Below are positions 49,670 to 61,487 of a stretch of DNA of 64,000 nt, piece after piece. Location of the stretch: the NCBI GenBank assembly GCA_013177805.1, contig JABLXU010000019.1, positions 1-64,000 on the forward strand, read 5' to 3'. Below the pieces are notes generated by a model. The model did not search any database, was not told the origin of the DNA, and was given only the letters and a program-made list of their open reading frames with translations. Numbering within the stretch: the first letter of the stretch is position 1; every line of letters starts with the position of its first letter. The stretch comes from Candidatus Omnitrophota bacterium. Lineage in GTDB: Bacteria > Hinthialibacterota > Hinthialibacteria > Hinthialibacterales > Hinthialibacteraceae. Position numbers and translations under genes: made by a program.

Positions 49670-51634
49670 ATGATCAGCATCACGGACGGTGAATTGTTGT
49701 TAGGCGGCAAGCCTATTTTTTCCAACCTCTCCTGGCGGATCGACCGGGGGAAACGGATCGGCCTGGTGGGTCCCAACGGGGCGGGAAAAACCTCCCTGCT
49801 GCGGGTCTTGGCGGGGGAATACCCCCTCGAAAAAGGGATAGTGGAGAAATCCCGCGGCCTGCGCATCGGTTATCTTCCCCAAGATTGTGCCGAGCTGCCC
49901 CGCCAGCGGGTGGGGGAAATCCTCTGGCAGGCCTTCGAGCCCTTAAACGCGATGGAGCGGGAGATCCACACGCTGCTGGACACGATCCAGACAGCTGAAA
50001 ACGGTTCTCCCGCGCATGACAAAGCCCTTCACCGGTACGCGGAACTCCAGGAAGAATTCCACCAGCGCGGCGGGTATCAGCGCGAGAGCGAGGCCAAGAA
50101 AATCATGCTCGGCCTGGGATTCCAGCACGCGGATTGGGACCGCCCCGCGGCTGAGTTCAGCGGAGGGTGGCGTATGCGCATCCTGCTGGCCCGCCTGTTG
50201 CTGGAAAAATCCGACATCCTGTTGCTCGACGAGCCGACCAACCACCTTGATCCCGAATCGTTGGCGTGGTTCGAACAATATTTGTTGGGGACGGAATCCG
50301 GCCTGGTGATCGTCAGCCACGACCGGTATTTTCTGGACCGGATCGTGACCCAGATTGCCGAAATCGAACGCGGCCGTTTCCGCTTGTACCCTGGCCATTA
50401 CTCGCAATATCGTATCCAGAAGCAGGCCATCCGCGAACAACTCATGGCGCAGAAGCAGCACCAGGACCGGGAAATCGCCCACCTGGAGCGTTTCATAGAG
50501 CGTTTCAAGGCCAAGAACACCAAGGCGTCGCAAGCCCAATCGCGGATCAAGCGGCTGGAAAAAATCGAACGCATCGAGATCGAAACCGAGGCAAAAACCG
50601 TGACGATTCCCTTGCCGCCCACGCCCCGCAGCGGCAGGGAAGTGTTGATGCTCGACCGGTTGGGGCATTGTTATGGGGAAGTGCGCGCGCTGCACCCTTT
50701 TTCCGCCGTGATCCACCGCGGGGGCCGCGTGGCCGTGTGGGGTCCTAACGGCGCGGGCAAGACCACCCTGTTGTCGCTGATGGCCAAGATCCTGGAGCCG
50801 ACGGAAGGAAGCGTGCAGTGGGGTTACAACACGCACATCGCCTATTTCTCGCAGCACCACGCGGAGTTGCAGGACTCGCAGCAAAGCGTCCTCGAGGAGT
50901 TATCCGCCGTGGCTCCCGCTGAAATGCAAGCCCGCCTGCGGGATGTCCTCGCCGCGTTTCTTTTTCAGGGAGATGACGTGTTCAAACCGGTTTCCGTTCT
51001 CAGCGGCGGGGAGAAGAGCCGCCTGGCGCTTGCCAAACTGCTGGTGCGGCCGGTCAACGTGCTCATCATGGATGAGCCGCTCAATCACCTTGATATCGCC
51101 ACTGTCGAAACCTTGGAGGAAACCTTGAAGACTTTCGCGGGGACCATTGTCTTTGTCTCGCACGACCGCTTTTTCGCAGACCGGCTGGCCACCCAGATCT
51201 GGGAGATGCAGGCGGGGCGGGTCACGATCTTCCAAGGCAATTTTCAGGATTACGACTACGCCAAGCGCCTCCAGGTTTCCGCTGCTCCAGCTGCCCCCCC
51301 GCCCGCCGGCCAGGGAACGGGAGATCCTCCATCATCCACCCGTGAACAACGCAAGGAGCAACGGCGGCGCGAGGCGGAAGCCCGCAACCATCTCAATGCC
51401 CTGCGCCGCAAGCAAGAAAAAGAATGCGCGGCCATCGAGGAAAAAATCCACGCGGCCGAAGCCGAAATCCAGGCGCTCGAGACGCAACTTTCGTCCGGAG
51501 AGTTTGTCCGCGACGAAAACAAAATGGCGGAACTGAGCCGCCGGTACAAGCAGGCGATCAAACTCCGCGACCGCCTCTACGAGAAGTGGGAAGAATTGGT
51601 GGACGCGTTGGAATGCGGCGTGCAGGGGGGATAA
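49670..51634 (+). CDS. ABC-F family ATP-binding protein (two ABC domains)
   Basis: Walker A GPNGAGKTSLL and GPNGAGKTTLL; LLLDEPTNHLDPESL; charged C-terminal coiled coil. Confidence 0.92.
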   Translation: MISITDGELLLGGKPIFSNLSWRIDRGKRIGLVGPNGAGKTSLLRVLAGEYPLEKGIVEKSRGLRIGYLPQDCAELPRQRVGEILWQAFEPLNAMEREIHTLLDTIQTAENGSPAHDKALHRYAELQEEFHQRGGYQRESEAKKIMLGLGFQHADWDRPAAEFSGGWRMRILLARLLLEKSDILLLDEPTNHLDPESLAWFEQYLLGTESGLVIVSHDRYFLDRIVTQIAEIERGRFRLYPGHYSQYRIQKQAIREQLMAQKQHQDREIAHLERFIERFKAKNTKASQAQSRIKRLEKIERIEIETEAKTVTIPLPPTPRSGREVLMLDRLGHCYGEVRALHPFSAVIHRGGRVAVWGPNGAGKTTLLSLMAKILEPTEGSVQWGYNTHIAYFSQHHAELQDSQQSVLEELSAVAPAEMQARLRDVLAAFLFQGDDVFKPVSVLSGGEKSRLALAKLLVRPVNVLIMDEPLNHLDIATVETLEETLKTFAGTIVFVSHDRFFADRLATQIWEMQAGRVTIFQGNFQDYDYAKRLQVSAAPAAPPPAGQGTGDPPSSTREQRKEQRRREAEARNHLNALRRKQEKECAAIEEKIHAAEAEIQALETQLSSGEFVRDENKMAELSRRYKQAIKLRDRLYEKWEELVDALECGVQGG

Positions 51635-51686
51635 AGCGAAAGGAATGCGCTGAGCTGAAAAATCTCTACCCTCCCAGTCACCGGAT

Positions 51687-54323
51687 TCACCGCACACCTA
51701 TGATATATTTTCCCCCTTGGGCGAGGGTGAACCGCATGCCGTCCTGGGCCGGGACACCCCCATCGGGGCTGTGCAGCACCTTGACCGGTTTGTCCTGGCA
51801 GACATCGGGCATGGTTACGTCGGCGGTGACGTCACCGGGAAGTTCCAATTCCATCGTCCAGGTTTGTGGATCCCAGGATACCCACACTATCCCCTTGGGG
51901 GTGCCCACATGGCCCGCCACGTAAGGGAGTCCGGCGGCATCGGGGTGAATATGGATCCGCCCGCCGCCCGGTTCGGTGATCCGTACACCCAGCAACGTGT
52001 CATGCATCCACAGCAGCGGGACGGCCTGCCAGCCGTGAGACCCGGTTTCGTCTTCGGGTTGGGCGGTGTTGATTTCGCCTGGTTTCAGATTCAGATCTTC
52101 CCGTGAAACCCAATACTCCGGCAGCGGTCCACCGTACGGCCCTTGCAAGACCGGCGGGACCGGATTGCGGGGATGGCCGGGGAGGTAAGGCGCATAGCGC
52201 TCGAGCAGATGCGCGACGGCGCGTTCGGAAAAGCCGTTTTCGGAGAGAGCCCGCAGCACGCGGTAGCCGTAGGTGGGGTTGTTCCAACGCGTGACGCCGG
52301 GGGGCGGAGTCCCATCGGGAGCCGGGAACGCGTAATCGAGATCCAACCGCGCTTCATCCTTGGTCATCAAGCCCGAGGTGATGGCGATGGTCTGTCCGGC
52401 CTGGCTATAGCCCCGTTCGAGTGTGGGATCGGCGGGATCGAAGCGGTCGGCCACGTGCGCGGGGATGCCGCCGGACGCGGGCACGATGTGATATTGGCGG
52501 AAAGCCAAGGCCATGCGGTCCGCGGTGGCGCGCCAGCGTTCCGCCAGGTCAGTTTGGCCGATGGCCCCGGCCATGACGGCGGTCCAGCGCAGGCGTTCGA
52601 TGATCCAGGGCGTGACGATGCCGCTGGATTGCTTATCGTTCGCGCAATGCAGGCCAACCCGGATATCGGCCAGCACGCGATTTGTCAACCATAAGCCATC
52701 TTCGTTGACATGAGAAAGCACGTTGTCCCAATACTTGACGACGTTCGGCCAATAGGTCTCGATCAGCGCGGTATCGCCCGTCCACATGTACTCATCATAG
52801 AGAAAGGCGATCCATTGGACGCTCCAATCGTACGGCGCGGGATAGGCCGGGTAGTTGCTGGGGGCGAAGGGATGGAAATCGCCGTCGGGACCTTGCCCTT
52901 CCGCGTGCGTGCGGATCAAAAAGCGGCGCAGTTGATTGTCCCCGAACCAGGAGGCGGAAATCAGGGCGCGGGGCCGCGCGTCCTCGATCCACTGGCCGTC
53001 CTCGCGGCCGGGGGTGTCCACGTAGGAATCGCTCATGGTTACTTCGGCGTGAATCAGGCACAGTTTGACGATCTGATCGATCCGCTGGTCCCCGCAGGAG
53101 AAACTGCCGATGGGTTTGATCGGATATTGCGATTTGACCATCCCAACTTGTTTGATCTTCACTTCTCCGGCAACGGGAAAATGAACATGCACCGACAACC
53201 AACGGGCGGTGCGTTCATCGGGGAACTCGACGGTTTGCGCGCCCGCCCGGGTGATGTAGCGGTCCGCGTACCCCTTGCCCACGACGCGTTCGGGATTGAT
53301 CCAGCCATCGGGGCGGACGTGCATTTCGCCGTTATACAGCGCGCGGGCGAGTTCGCAATACCCCAGGTCGATCACCGTGCCCGCGGGCGCGTCCGCGAAC
53401 TCCAACAGGGGATAGCCATGCGCGGGCAGGCCGAAGTCGAAGGTGATATAGTGCGTCTCACCGGCCTGGCCGCGGATAACGGTTTCGCGGCCGTTCAACA
53501 AGTGTCCAGCTTCCTCCGTCTCTGCGGGAGAAGGCAAATAGACGGCCGTGCGGATGCGGGAAGCCATGGCCAAGGGGCCGTCGAAAACCGGCTGGGTGGA
53601 GGAGGCCATCCCGGCGGCCAGCACGCTAAGAGGCGGCATGAAATATTCGCGCTGGCCGGGCGTTTCAACGGGACGAGGCTGTTCCGGCCACGGGCCACCT
53701 GTTACTTCCACCGCGTGGCTCCAGGCGCAGTCGTCGAAGGCGGGATCGTGAATGTCGCCTGGCAACACCTGGCGGCCGTCGATGATGAGCGGGTACCGGA
53801 TGCGGTGATCGCCGATGACGCCCACGATCTGCGTTTCATGGGAAAGAAACTCAGGCGCGGTGAGGCAGCGCCAGGAGGCATCGCTTTTTACCCATTCGCT
53901 GTCCACGTACAGGCCGGCGTGTTGGTTGCCCGTGCGCTGGAAGGTAATGATACCGCCCCAGTTGTGATGCAGGACACAAACAACGTTCTTCCCCACGCGC
54001 AGATAGGGGGCGGCGTTGATCACTTCGGCGGTGATTTTCTCTTCATGGTAGCGGGCAACTTTGCGGCGGACGATGTGGCCGTTGATCCACAGGCGGGCGT
54101 TGCTGTCGGCGGCGAAAAGCAGGGTGGAATCCTGGGGCAGCCGGTCCAGCTCGGCAACGGTCCGAAAATAGGTGAAGCGGTTTTTGGGCGCGGGCTGACC
54201 GGGATCGGACCAGATCCACCGCGCGGTGTCTGCCGTGGCATAAAGACAAGGCACAACCGAAGGGATCATCAATCCCGCCATCATGAGTGAAAATAAACGT
54301 GCGGAAATGGATGTTCGTATCAT
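51687..54323 (-). CDS. Secreted alpha-L-rhamnosidase-like protein (GH78)
   Basis: ARWIWSDPGQPAPKNRFTYFRTVAEL; DSYVDTPGREDGQWIEDARP; LTNRVLADIRVGLHCANDKQSSGIVTPW. Confidence 0.85.
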   Translation of the reverse strand: MIRTSISARLFSLMMAGLMIPSVVPCLYATADTARWIWSDPGQPAPKNRFTYFRTVAELDRLPQDSTLLFAADSNARLWINGHIVRRKVARYHEEKITAEVINAAPYLRVGKNVVCVLHHNWGGIITFQRTGNQHAGLYVDSEWVKSDASWRCLTAPEFLSHETQIVGVIGDHRIRYPLIIDGRQVLPGDIHDPAFDDCAWSHAVEVTGGPWPEQPRPVETPGQREYFMPPLSVLAAGMASSTQPVFDGPLAMASRIRTAVYLPSPAETEEAGHLLNGRETVIRGQAGETHYITFDFGLPAHGYPLLEFADAPAGTVIDLGYCELARALYNGEMHVRPDGWINPERVVGKGYADRYITRAGAQTVEFPDERTARWLSVHVHFPVAGEVKIKQVGMVKSQYPIKPIGSFSCGDQRIDQIVKLCLIHAEVTMSDSYVDTPGREDGQWIEDARPRALISASWFGDNQLRRFLIRTHAEGQGPDGDFHPFAPSNYPAYPAPYDWSVQWIAFLYDEYMWTGDTALIETYWPNVVKYWDNVLSHVNEDGLWLTNRVLADIRVGLHCANDKQSSGIVTPWIIERLRWTAVMAGAIGQTDLAERWRATADRMALAFRQYHIVPASGGIPAHVADRFDPADPTLERGYSQAGQTIAITSGLMTKDEARLDLDYAFPAPDGTPPPGVTRWNNPTYGYRVLRALSENGFSERAVAHLLERYAPYLPGHPRNPVPPVLQGPYGGPLPEYWVSREDLNLKPGEINTAQPEDETGSHGWQAVPLLWMHDTLLGVRITEPGGGRIHIHPDAAGLPYVAGHVGTPKGIVWVSWDPQTWTMELELPGDVTADVTMPDVCQDKPVKVLHSPDGGVPAQDGMRFTLAQGGKYIIGVR

Positions 54324-54557
54324 GCGTCCGCTCCTGGACAAACGAAATGCATGCTGCGAATCAAAGTGAACTAGCCCAGTTATTATCATCACCTGGCGTG
54401 ATGTCATCGTACCTTGTTTTATCCCGCGTTGTCACGGGCGCGGGAAAAGAAACCTATCGATTGGGGGTTGCGATCAACCCATTCATAAAACATTCGCAAA
54501 CGCGCGCCGTCCTGTTCCCTTCCCCTGATCAACCGGATCCGCCATGATGAAAAATGA

Positions 54558-55565
<1,008 letters not shown>

Positions 55566-55725
55566 AAAACAGCCTTCCCGATTCCATCCTTGGTGCCAGT
55601 CAACGGCCTGACACTTACGCCTCACCGGCCATTCATCCTTCCAGGCCGGGCAAGCCTTGATCATCAAGATTCATCCGGGAAGCGTGGACTGAAAGAGGTA
55701 ATATCGATTCCGTTCCCTTCGGTAT

Positions 55726-55753
55726 AAAGGCGGACACCCAACTCCGCCTTTTT
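55726..55753 (+). repeat. Diverged solitary relative of array hairpin (5' module of composite element)
   Basis: aaaggcggacacccaactccgccttttt. Confidence 0.6.
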
Positions 55754-55763
55754 AGAAACACGT

Positions 55764-55860
55764 TCCCCCTGATCTTCTTCCCAAGGGAGAGGGAATTTTG
55801 TGGTAATTTACATCGATCATTTTGAAGTGATCCGGACCGGCGGCCGGAAAAAAAGAACGT
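55764..55860 (+). repeat. Dispersed intergenic element, copy E (long form)
   Basis: ccccctgatcttcttcccaagggagagggaattttgtggtaatttacatcgatcattttgaagtgatccggaccggcggccggaaaaaaagaacgt. Confidence 0.78.
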
Positions 55861-55989
55861 CATGGCTGGACAAGCCATTGTTTATTCCTATTTCTTACAA
55901 TTTTGTTGCAAGGGTTATGTCTTCCATCTATAATTATCCCACATTTTCCAATCCAAACTTCTTAAATCCTATCCTGTGGGGTGAAGCCC

Positions 55990-58900
55990 ATGAAATTCAG
56001 GAATCCGTGGAAAAAATCCTCCGCCATTCTATTCTTGTGTCTGGTTAGTATTGGCATCGCAGGGATTGGGTATTTCTCGTTCCACTCCAGCCAGCCGGTT
56101 TCTCCGTCGAATCCCGCGCCGGCCCTACCCGCCCAACCGGATAGCCGTTACACATCTTTGACAGCCGCCCTGGCGCCCGGCCCGGCCACCCCGGATTCGC
56201 AAGTCCTTCCTTCTGCCGCGAAACCCCGCAAGCCGGTGCGTCCCACCGTCCAACGGACCGATTCCACTACCGCGAAGCAGGCCGCGGACCGCATTTTGGC
56301 CCACTTCGGCCGGATGCAGCAACGAATGGCCAATCAGCCATCCAAACCCATGAGTGGGCTTCCCCGGGCCACCGGCCCGAACGTGTTGAATCCGGAACAA
56401 CAAAAAGCAATCGACCAAATGCTGGCGGACCTGGGCAGCGGGGCGGTTTTGCATATGGACAACGTTTCCGGGACATTGCGCCACTTGGAGGGGGATTTAA
56501 AGAAATTGGTGGACGATTCGGCCGCCTACCAAGCCGCGCGGGAACGGTTGGACCACGCCGGCATGGCGGTGGCCTTGGCCGGTGAAATCAAGCGCGTGCT
56601 GAATATCCAAAATCCGGCGGAAGAATTCCAGGCCGAACGGATTCAGCACGATGAACTGGGTATGACGCATGTCATCTTGCAACAGGAATACCGGGGTGTG
56701 CCCATATGGGGGGCGGAGATTGGCGTCCATTTCAGCGCGGGCCACGATCCGGTGCGGATGGCGGGCGTGTACTCGGCCACTCCCGTGAACATGCCTATTC
56801 CTGAAGTGGAAATCAGCCTGGAAACGGCCGTCGCGAAGGCCCAGGAGGCGGTGGGGCATCCCGGTCCCCATCTCGTCCCGCCGCGGGCGCAACGCATGAT
56901 CTATTGGGATATCGACCGCGCCCCGGTGATGTGCTACAACGTGGACATGACCCCGAATTTTCAGGAATCCTGGGAGATTTTCATCTCCACCGCGGATGGC
57001 TCCGTGGTTCATAAATACAACAAAGTGATGACGGCGGCGGCCACGGGCACCGCGCCGGACCTGAAGGGCACTCCGCGCACCATGCACTGCTGGGAGAGCC
57101 AAGGACAATACTACGCCATCGACACTACCCTGCCCATGTACAAACCCGGGCAATCCCAGCCGCCGGATCCCACCAAGTTGACGGGCGCGTTGTACCTGAT
57201 GGATTTCCGGAACGCGGATCCCAACGCGCAGGAGTTGCGGATTTACGATGTCGTGACCAACAACGTGAACCAATGGGATCCCACGGCGGTCAGCCTGATG
57301 CATAACTTCCGGTTGACGGAAGATTATTACCGGAAGACCTTCAATTACAACTCCATTGACAATAACGGCATGAACATCTGGGCGATCATTCATTGGCGGT
57401 TCCCCACCGGCCAAGGGGGAAGCACCAGTGACAATGCCTGTTGGAATCCGGGAATCAAGGGCATGCAATTCGGGGACGGGGAGCAATACGATGGGGGCAT
57501 ACTGCCGCATGACCTGGATACGGTGGCGCACGAATACACGCACGGGATCACGAATTTCACTTCCAATTTGATATACGAAAATCAATCCGGCGCGCTCAAT
57601 GAGCATTTTTCCGACTTTTTCGGCTGCATGGTGGACCGCGACAATTGGCTGCATGGAGAGGAAACGATCAATGTGCCCGGGAAAATCGCCTTGCGCGATT
57701 TGTCCAATCCCGGCAATCCCCAAGTGGCCTCACCGAACCCCGCCACGATGGCGGAATACAAACACCTGACCCTGGAGCAAGACCATGGGGGAGTGCATAT
57801 CAACATGGGGATTCCTTGCTACATGTCCTATCTGCTGGCCGAGGGTTTGAACGGGGGCATCGGCAAGGACAAAACGGAGCGGATTCTCTTCCGTTGCGTG
57901 ACCCAATACCTGACCCAGCGGTCGCAGTTCATCGACTACCGCCGCTTGTGCATCAACGCGGCGCAGGACTTGTATGGCGAGGCGGAAGCCACCGCGGTGA
58001 AAAACGCGTTTGACGCCGTGGGCATTACCGATGGCGGAGGCGGCGGCACACCCCCCTCCACCCCCGGCACTCCCACCCGTGGCAATGAGGCGGTGCTGTT
58101 CCTGCTAGCCGATTCCACGGCCGGTTACGATTTCTTCCGGGATGATTTTTATTATATGTTGATCCTTAACGCGGCCGGGAATAATCAATTGGCCGCGTCA
58201 CGGTACGTGGCGGGCACGCGGCCGGCCACTTCGGGCGACGGCCAATGGGGCGTGTATGTCGGATGGGACAACAACGTTTACTGGACCGACGGCCAATCAG
58301 AAGAACAATGGACCGAGGAAGGCATCGTCCGGACGCTGGCCATGTCCAAGAATCTGCGGTACATTGCCTTCACCACCATCAATTACGACAATTTCATTTA
58401 TCTAATCGATATTCATAGCAAAACCGTTTCGGAAGTGAAGCTGCAGGTTCAATTGCAAAGCGCGGGGATGGGGGATCTTTATTTCGCGGACGTGCTGACC
58501 TTTAATTTCCGGGGGGATCATTTGTTTTACGACGGCGTGGCGGCGGTCAAGCTCCAATCCGGACAGAACATCGATGCCTGGGGGATTTATGGTTTGCGCC
58601 TATCGGACTTGTCCAATTTCGAGTTTCTCGCGCCCTTGTCCGGCCAGCAAATCGGCGATCCCATCTTTTCCCACACCAACGACGCCTTGCTCCTGGCCGA
58701 CATGGATCTCGTAGAGAACGAGCAAGTCACAGCCAACGTAGTCTCGATCGATATCAACCAGCAAAAAATCGGTTTGTTGTTGAAAAACACCGAATTGCTC
58801 GCCAAGCCCTCCTTCCGGGGGGATGATAAAAGCATCCTGGTCCGGCTGATTGATCAAAATCACCAAAATTATCTGCTCGTGGAGGGCAAACTGGCCGCCG

Positions 58901-61338
58901 ACAATCTCAGTGTGGATACCCAAAACCTGCAGTTGGTCTTTTCTTCCAACGAAGCCATTACGTATCCGTTCGGATTCCGGATCGGCGAATACACGGCCCA
59001 GGAAGGGAAAATTGCCGTCCCGGCCCGTTTGGATTTCGGCACGGTGCCGGTTCAGGCCATCGCCGAACAAACCCTGAGCATCACCAACCAGGGGAACGCC
59101 GACCTGGACGTGTTGAATATCGCCTTCGAGGGGGAAAACTCCGGCCGCTTCGCTCATAACGGCAACGCGCAAAAGATCCCTCCCGGAGCGCAATATCAAT
59201 TCCAGGTGGCCTGTCAGCCCTTGCAGGAAGGGCCGGTGCAGGCAGCCATGCGGATCCGGTCCACCGACATGAACCAACCGGAGGTCACGGTGCAGCTGAC
59301 TGCCGTGGGGGCGCCTGCCGCTCCTCCTACGCCCTCCCCATCGGCCCAGCCCACGCCGACCGCGACCCAAACGCCGACCGCCACCGTGGGAATTCCCACA
59401 GCCATCCCCACTACTCCGATTCCCGGACCGACCGCGACCCCTACCTCCGGCGGCGCTCCGGAGGAATGGATTTACGAGTTCGATCAGCCCTCCCTGGCCG
59501 CCAACGGGTGGAATCCCATTCCCGGCGGTTTTGTGCCCAACACGCCGGCGGGAACGATTGTAGCGCAATCGTTTTTCGGCAAGCCGATCGCTTCCTCAAA
59601 AGATAATAAGGGACTCATCATTACGGTGGAGCCTGGGCAGGTGGCGTTCTTGTACGCGGCCGATCCGATCCCCACAGGGGGGAATCCCGTACTCCTGCGC
59701 CTGACGGTTTGGGCCGACAGTCCCAACGCGGCGGTTGCCCTGGTGGCCCTTAAAGGCATCTTGGCGGCCGGTGTGGACGGATCGATCGCTACGCACATTC
59801 CCGCTAAAGCGGCCCGCTTCGTGAATCAGGAACGCGCATTGGTGCTGCTTTACGAACCGGACCAGGGTGAATGGATCACCCCAGCCATTCAGGTAGCCTC
59901 TACAGGAGACACATCCACGACGGTTTTGATCGATAAATTGGACGTGGTCAAATTGGAGTCCGCCCTCGCCTATTCCGGCCGGGCATTTTCCTCCCAGCCA
60001 TTGTTGCATGGCGCGCTGGTATCGGCCCTTCCCAAGCCGGCGCAGCCTATCCTCACGTATGAATTCAAGGAAAACACCTTGGACCTGTGCGGGTGGAGTC
60101 CCATCCCCGGCGGATTCAGCGGAGCGGCGCCGGGTTCTATTTTCGTCATGGGATTCTTTGGGGATCCCATCCCCTCGTCCACGGATAAACGGGGCGCGAT
60201 GCTCTCCGTCCAACCCGGGCAGGTCGCGTTCATGTACGCGAAGGAACCCATCGCCACCGGCGGCAGGCCCCTCTTGTTCCGGGCGGTGATGAGCAGCGAT
60301 GGAGCGAACGCGTCCGTGGCGCTCGTGGCGTTGAAAGGCAATCTGGCCGCCAACGCCGTGGACGGCTCCATCGCCACGCACATCCCCGCCACCAGCGCCA
60401 GCATGACGAATACGGAACGCAGTTTGGTGCTCCTGTATGAACCGGATGAAGGCAATCTCGTCACACCGGTGATTCAGGCCGCCGCAACCAGCCCCGATCA
60501 AGGAACCGCGATTTTGCTCGACCGGCTGGAAGTTTACGCGCTCGATCCGGAAGAAGCCTATTTGGGATCGCTATGCAGTTCCCAGGCAGCCAAGATCAAT
60601 TCCTTGGTTCCCACCAGCACGCCCGCCAGCACGCCGGTCCCCACCGCCACTCCCGTGACGCCCCCCACCCCGACCTCCACACCCCTGCCGCAAGGAATCG
60701 CCGAACAAGAGCCGAACAACTCCATCCAGCAGCCGCAGAACCTGGGCGTTTTGAACATGAACGGGACCATCTCCGTATCGGGGAGCATCCTGAAAGGCGG
60801 CATCTATAGCGGCGACGCCGATTGGTACGCGTTCAACCTGGCGGCCCAGGCGACAGTGCGGATCCGTCTTGATTGGAACGGACAGGCGGACCTGGACATG
60901 GCGGTGTACGATCAGAACGGAGATTATTTGATTTCGGATGAGACAACGGCCAAGCCGGTGGTACTCGAAGGTCCTCTTTCTCCGGGGGTCTACTATTTTG
61001 TGGTTGCCTCCAAGGACAATCCCGCCGATTACCAATTCACGTTGACTGCCGGCGCATTTACCGCCCCCTATGCCAACGATGTCTCCATCCTGAACGGCAA
61101 ATACACCCAGGATCCCGCCTCCTTGCTTTGGTGGTATGTCTTCGATGGACAAGGACGATACGAATATTGGGGATGGAACTCCCTTTCCGGAGATGTCTTG
61201 CTCCACAGCGGGACATACACGGTTGCCTATCCCAACCTGATTCTCAACCACGACGGCAAAACCGAGCAGTTCGAATTGTCATTCGAAAGCCCCACAGTGT
61301 TCCTTCTGAATGGCAACGCGCGGTACGTGCGGGGATGA
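55990..61338 (+). CDS. Large secreted M4 (thermolysin-like) metallopeptidase with choice-of-anchor-like, duplicated unknown, and PPC-like C-terminal domains
   Basis: VAHEYTHGITNF and GALNEHFSDFFG; IPARLDFGTVPVQAIAEQTLSITNQGNADL; Pro/Thr linkers; EPNNSIQQPQNLG...GDADWYAFNL. Confidence 0.9.
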   Translation: MKFRNPWKKSSAILFLCLVSIGIAGIGYFSFHSSQPVSPSNPAPALPAQPDSRYTSLTAALAPGPATPDSQVLPSAAKPRKPVRPTVQRTDSTTAKQAADRILAHFGRMQQRMANQPSKPMSGLPRATGPNVLNPEQQKAIDQMLADLGSGAVLHMDNVSGTLRHLEGDLKKLVDDSAAYQAARERLDHAGMAVALAGEIKRVLNIQNPAEEFQAERIQHDELGMTHVILQQEYRGVPIWGAEIGVHFSAGHDPVRMAGVYSATPVNMPIPEVEISLETAVAKAQEAVGHPGPHLVPPRAQRMIYWDIDRAPVMCYNVDMTPNFQESWEIFISTADGSVVHKYNKVMTAAATGTAPDLKGTPRTMHCWESQGQYYAIDTTLPMYKPGQSQPPDPTKLTGALYLMDFRNADPNAQELRIYDVVTNNVNQWDPTAVSLMHNFRLTEDYYRKTFNYNSIDNNGMNIWAIIHWRFPTGQGGSTSDNACWNPGIKGMQFGDGEQYDGGILPHDLDTVAHEYTHGITNFTSNLIYENQSGALNEHFSDFFGCMVDRDNWLHGEETINVPGKIALRDLSNPGNPQVASPNPATMAEYKHLTLEQDHGGVHINMGIPCYMSYLLAEGLNGGIGKDKTERILFRCVTQYLTQRSQFIDYRRLCINAAQDLYGEAEATAVKNAFDAVGITDGGGGGTPPSTPGTPTRGNEAVLFLLADSTAGYDFFRDDFYYMLILNAAGNNQLAASRYVAGTRPATSGDGQWGVYVGWDNNVYWTDGQSEEQWTEEGIVRTLAMSKNLRYIAFTTINYDNFIYLIDIHSKTVSEVKLQVQLQSAGMGDLYFADVLTFNFRGDHLFYDGVAAVKLQSGQNIDAWGIYGLRLSDLSNFEFLAPLSGQQIGDPIFSHTNDALLLADMDLVENEQVTANVVSIDINQQKIGLLLKNTELLAKPSFRGDDKSILVRLIDQNHQNYLLVEGKLAADNLSVDTQNLQLVFSSNEAITYPFGFRIGEYTAQEGKIAVPARLDFGTVPVQAIAEQTLSITNQGNADLDVLNIAFEGENSGRFAHNGNAQKIPPGAQYQFQVACQPLQEGPVQAAMRIRSTDMNQPEVTVQLTAVGAPAAPPTPSPSAQPTPTATQTPTATVGIPTAIPTTPIPGPTATPTSGGAPEEWIYEFDQPSLAANGWNPIPGGFVPNTPAGTIVAQSFFGKPIASSKDNKGLIITVEPGQVAFLYAADPIPTGGNPVLLRLTVWADSPNAAVALVALKGILAAGVDGSIATHIPAKAARFVNQERALVLLYEPDQGEWITPAIQVASTGDTSTTVLIDKLDVVKLESALAYSGRAFSSQPLLHGALVSALPKPAQPILTYEFKENTLDLCGWSPIPGGFSGAAPGSIFVMGFFGDPIPSSTDKRGAMLSVQPGQVAFMYAKEPIATGGRPLLFRAVMSSDGANASVALVALKGNLAANAVDGSIATHIPATSASMTNTERSLVLLYEPDEGNLVTPVIQAAATSPDQGTAILLDRLEVYALDPEEAYLGSLCSSQAAKINSLVPTSTPASTPVPTATPVTPPTPTSTPLPQGIAEQEPNNSIQQPQNLGVLNMNGTISVSGSILKGGIYSGDADWYAFNLAAQATVRIRLDWNGQADLDMAVYDQNGDYLISDETTAKPVVLEGPLSPGVYYFVVASKDNPADYQFTLTAGAFTAPYANDVSILNGKYTQDPASLLWWYVFDGQGRYEYWGWNSLSGDVLLHSGTYTVAYPNLILNHDGKTEQFELSFESPTVFLLNGNARYVRG

Positions 61339-61487
61339 GTTAGAGTGGAGGAATTGGGGAGGGACGGGCAGAAGGATTTTTCGCCCTGATCATGTCTCCT
61401 AAAACATTTCCCTGATTTTTCTTTTCCTTCTTTCACCCCTTCCTGGATTTTAGTACCATTCCCATAAATTCCATATGAGGCAAAACC

